Virus record (IMG/VR): IMGVR_UViG_3300024999_000096
Span: 1-64,000 of that record
Reading direction: 5' to 3' (one strand)
DNA from: a virus
Length of the DNA: 64,000 bases
The position numbers and the translations under genes were made by a program. The stretch's first letter is position 1. The number at the start of each line of letters is the position of its first letter. The notes under the pieces were generated by a model, which was not told the origin of the DNA, did no database searches, and was given only the letters and a program-made list of their open reading frames with translations. Positions 63,607 to 64,000 of the stretch are shown here, in pieces.

Positions 63607-63807
63607 ATGTTTCCATTTAAATTTATATTGAATAAGGAAATCATGGAGGATGTTGATGGAACAATATTTGAAGCAGAAGAAAACGCAGATTGTTTAACTA
63701 TTAATGTAAGTTGGAAAGATGAAAGTGGTTGGGAGGATAATGTTGACTATGGAATAAGTCAAGTAGAAGATAATATTAATAAGAAAAGATGGTTGATTGT
63801 AGAATAA
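63607..63807 (+). CDS. hypothetical protein (66 aa)
   Basis: SD GAAAGGATG selects ATG 63607. Beta-rich acidic protein, ending KKRWLIVE. No family is recognised. Confidence 0.65.
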   Translation: MFPFKFILNKEIMEDVDGTIFEAEENADCLTINVSWKDESGWEDNVDYGISQVEDNINKKRWLIVE

Positions 63808-63824
63808 GAAAGGATGATAAAATA

Positions 63825-64000
63825 ATGACAAAAACAGATATTTTACTTTATGGAGCGTTACTTGAAAGTGACATGTATGCTGATGGATATGGATCAACTA
63901 AGGAAGATACAAAATTATTACAAAAAGCTTTAATGAAAGTTTATGGAGTATCAGATACAAATTTAGAAGAAGCATTAAAAGCAGAAGAACAAATCCATGA
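63825..64000 (+). CDS. hypothetical protein, truncated by window end
   Basis: SD GAAAGGATG precedes ATG 63825; 58 codons are visible, helical and acidic (TKEDTKLLQKALMKVYGVSD). Open to the edge. Confidence 0.65.
   Translation, partial: MTKTDILLYGALLESDMYADGYGSTKEDTKLLQKALMKVYGVSDTNLEEALKAEEQIH

Noticed and set aside
1-64000. CRISPR arrays, rRNA genes, tRNA genes, insertion sequences
   Set aside because: No regularly spaced repeats, no rRNA-like conserved stretches, no tRNA T-arm consensus and no transposase with terminal inverted repeats were seen.

Overview
The window is AT-rich DNA (by eye about 30% GC). It carries roughly 165 very small, tightly packed genes, all on the + strand except one 30-codon gene at 56770-56862. 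Almost every gene has an AGGAGG-type Shine-Dalgarno (SD) sequence, and many overlap by ATGA or TAATG. This is the layout of the early/accessory region of a large temperate phage or prophage of a low-GC Gram-positive host (Bacillales or a relative). Family-level resemblances point to the SPbeta type: a YopX-family protein (29447), a 3D-domain protein like YorM (51628), and above all a YopQ-like/YopR-like pair (48565-50924). In SPbeta, YopR (MrpR) is the lysogeny master repressor. No structural, lysis or terminase genes, tRNAs, rRNAs or CRISPR arrays were found. The host genus cannot be fixed from the sequence.

Layout. 1-6700: small hypothetical, zinc-ribbon and microprotein genes. 6704-10117: a separately promoted cassette of two DUF262 (ParB-like DGQQR/DGKQR) proteins plus a zinc-finger/KilA-like protein. 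10137-25272: about 55 small genes, including a papain-like protein candidate, a YkgJ-type cysteine-cluster protein, a solo HicA-like toxin, a zinc-ribbon tyrosine recombinase and a doubly frameshifted HNH gene. 25280-27720: palindrome-rich possible origin, a replication-initiator-like gene and a GIY-YIG homing-type nuclease. 27775-43600: small genes plus a C5 cytosine methyltransferase, UvsE UV endonuclease, YopX, DUF551 and MazF/PemK-like proteins.

43668-51566 is the most interesting part. A PemK-like gene, agrB and a DUF5317-like gene form one operon. A promoter then drives an AgrC-like membrane receptor without a kinase plus a 39-aa AgrD-like cyclic peptide precursor. A second promoter drives an HTH-PemK fusion and a second kinase-less receptor of identical length (269 aa). 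Two further promoters precede the YopQ/YopR-like repressor pair, and a canonical LexA box controls the gene just after it. In SPbeta the arbitrium peptide system (AimR-AimP-AimX) lies upstream of yopQ-yopR. Here an Agr-type cyclic peptide system lies upstream of the equivalent pair, which suggests a different peptide-based lysis-lysogeny switch with no histidine kinase or response regulator.

51628-64000: 3D-domain protein, YqeY-like protein, cyclic-phosphate receiver protein, DUF4230 protein, a thymidine-kinase zinc-domain remnant, a P-loop kinase-like protein, an NAD-dependent DNA ligase with its own strong promoter, and an ADP-ribosylglycohydrolase.

Genome-wide oddities are a recurrent 22-nt motif directly after stop codons, hairpins that contain promoters, several genes with in-frame nonsense codons or frameshifts, and several genes whose only sensible start is AUU or AUA.
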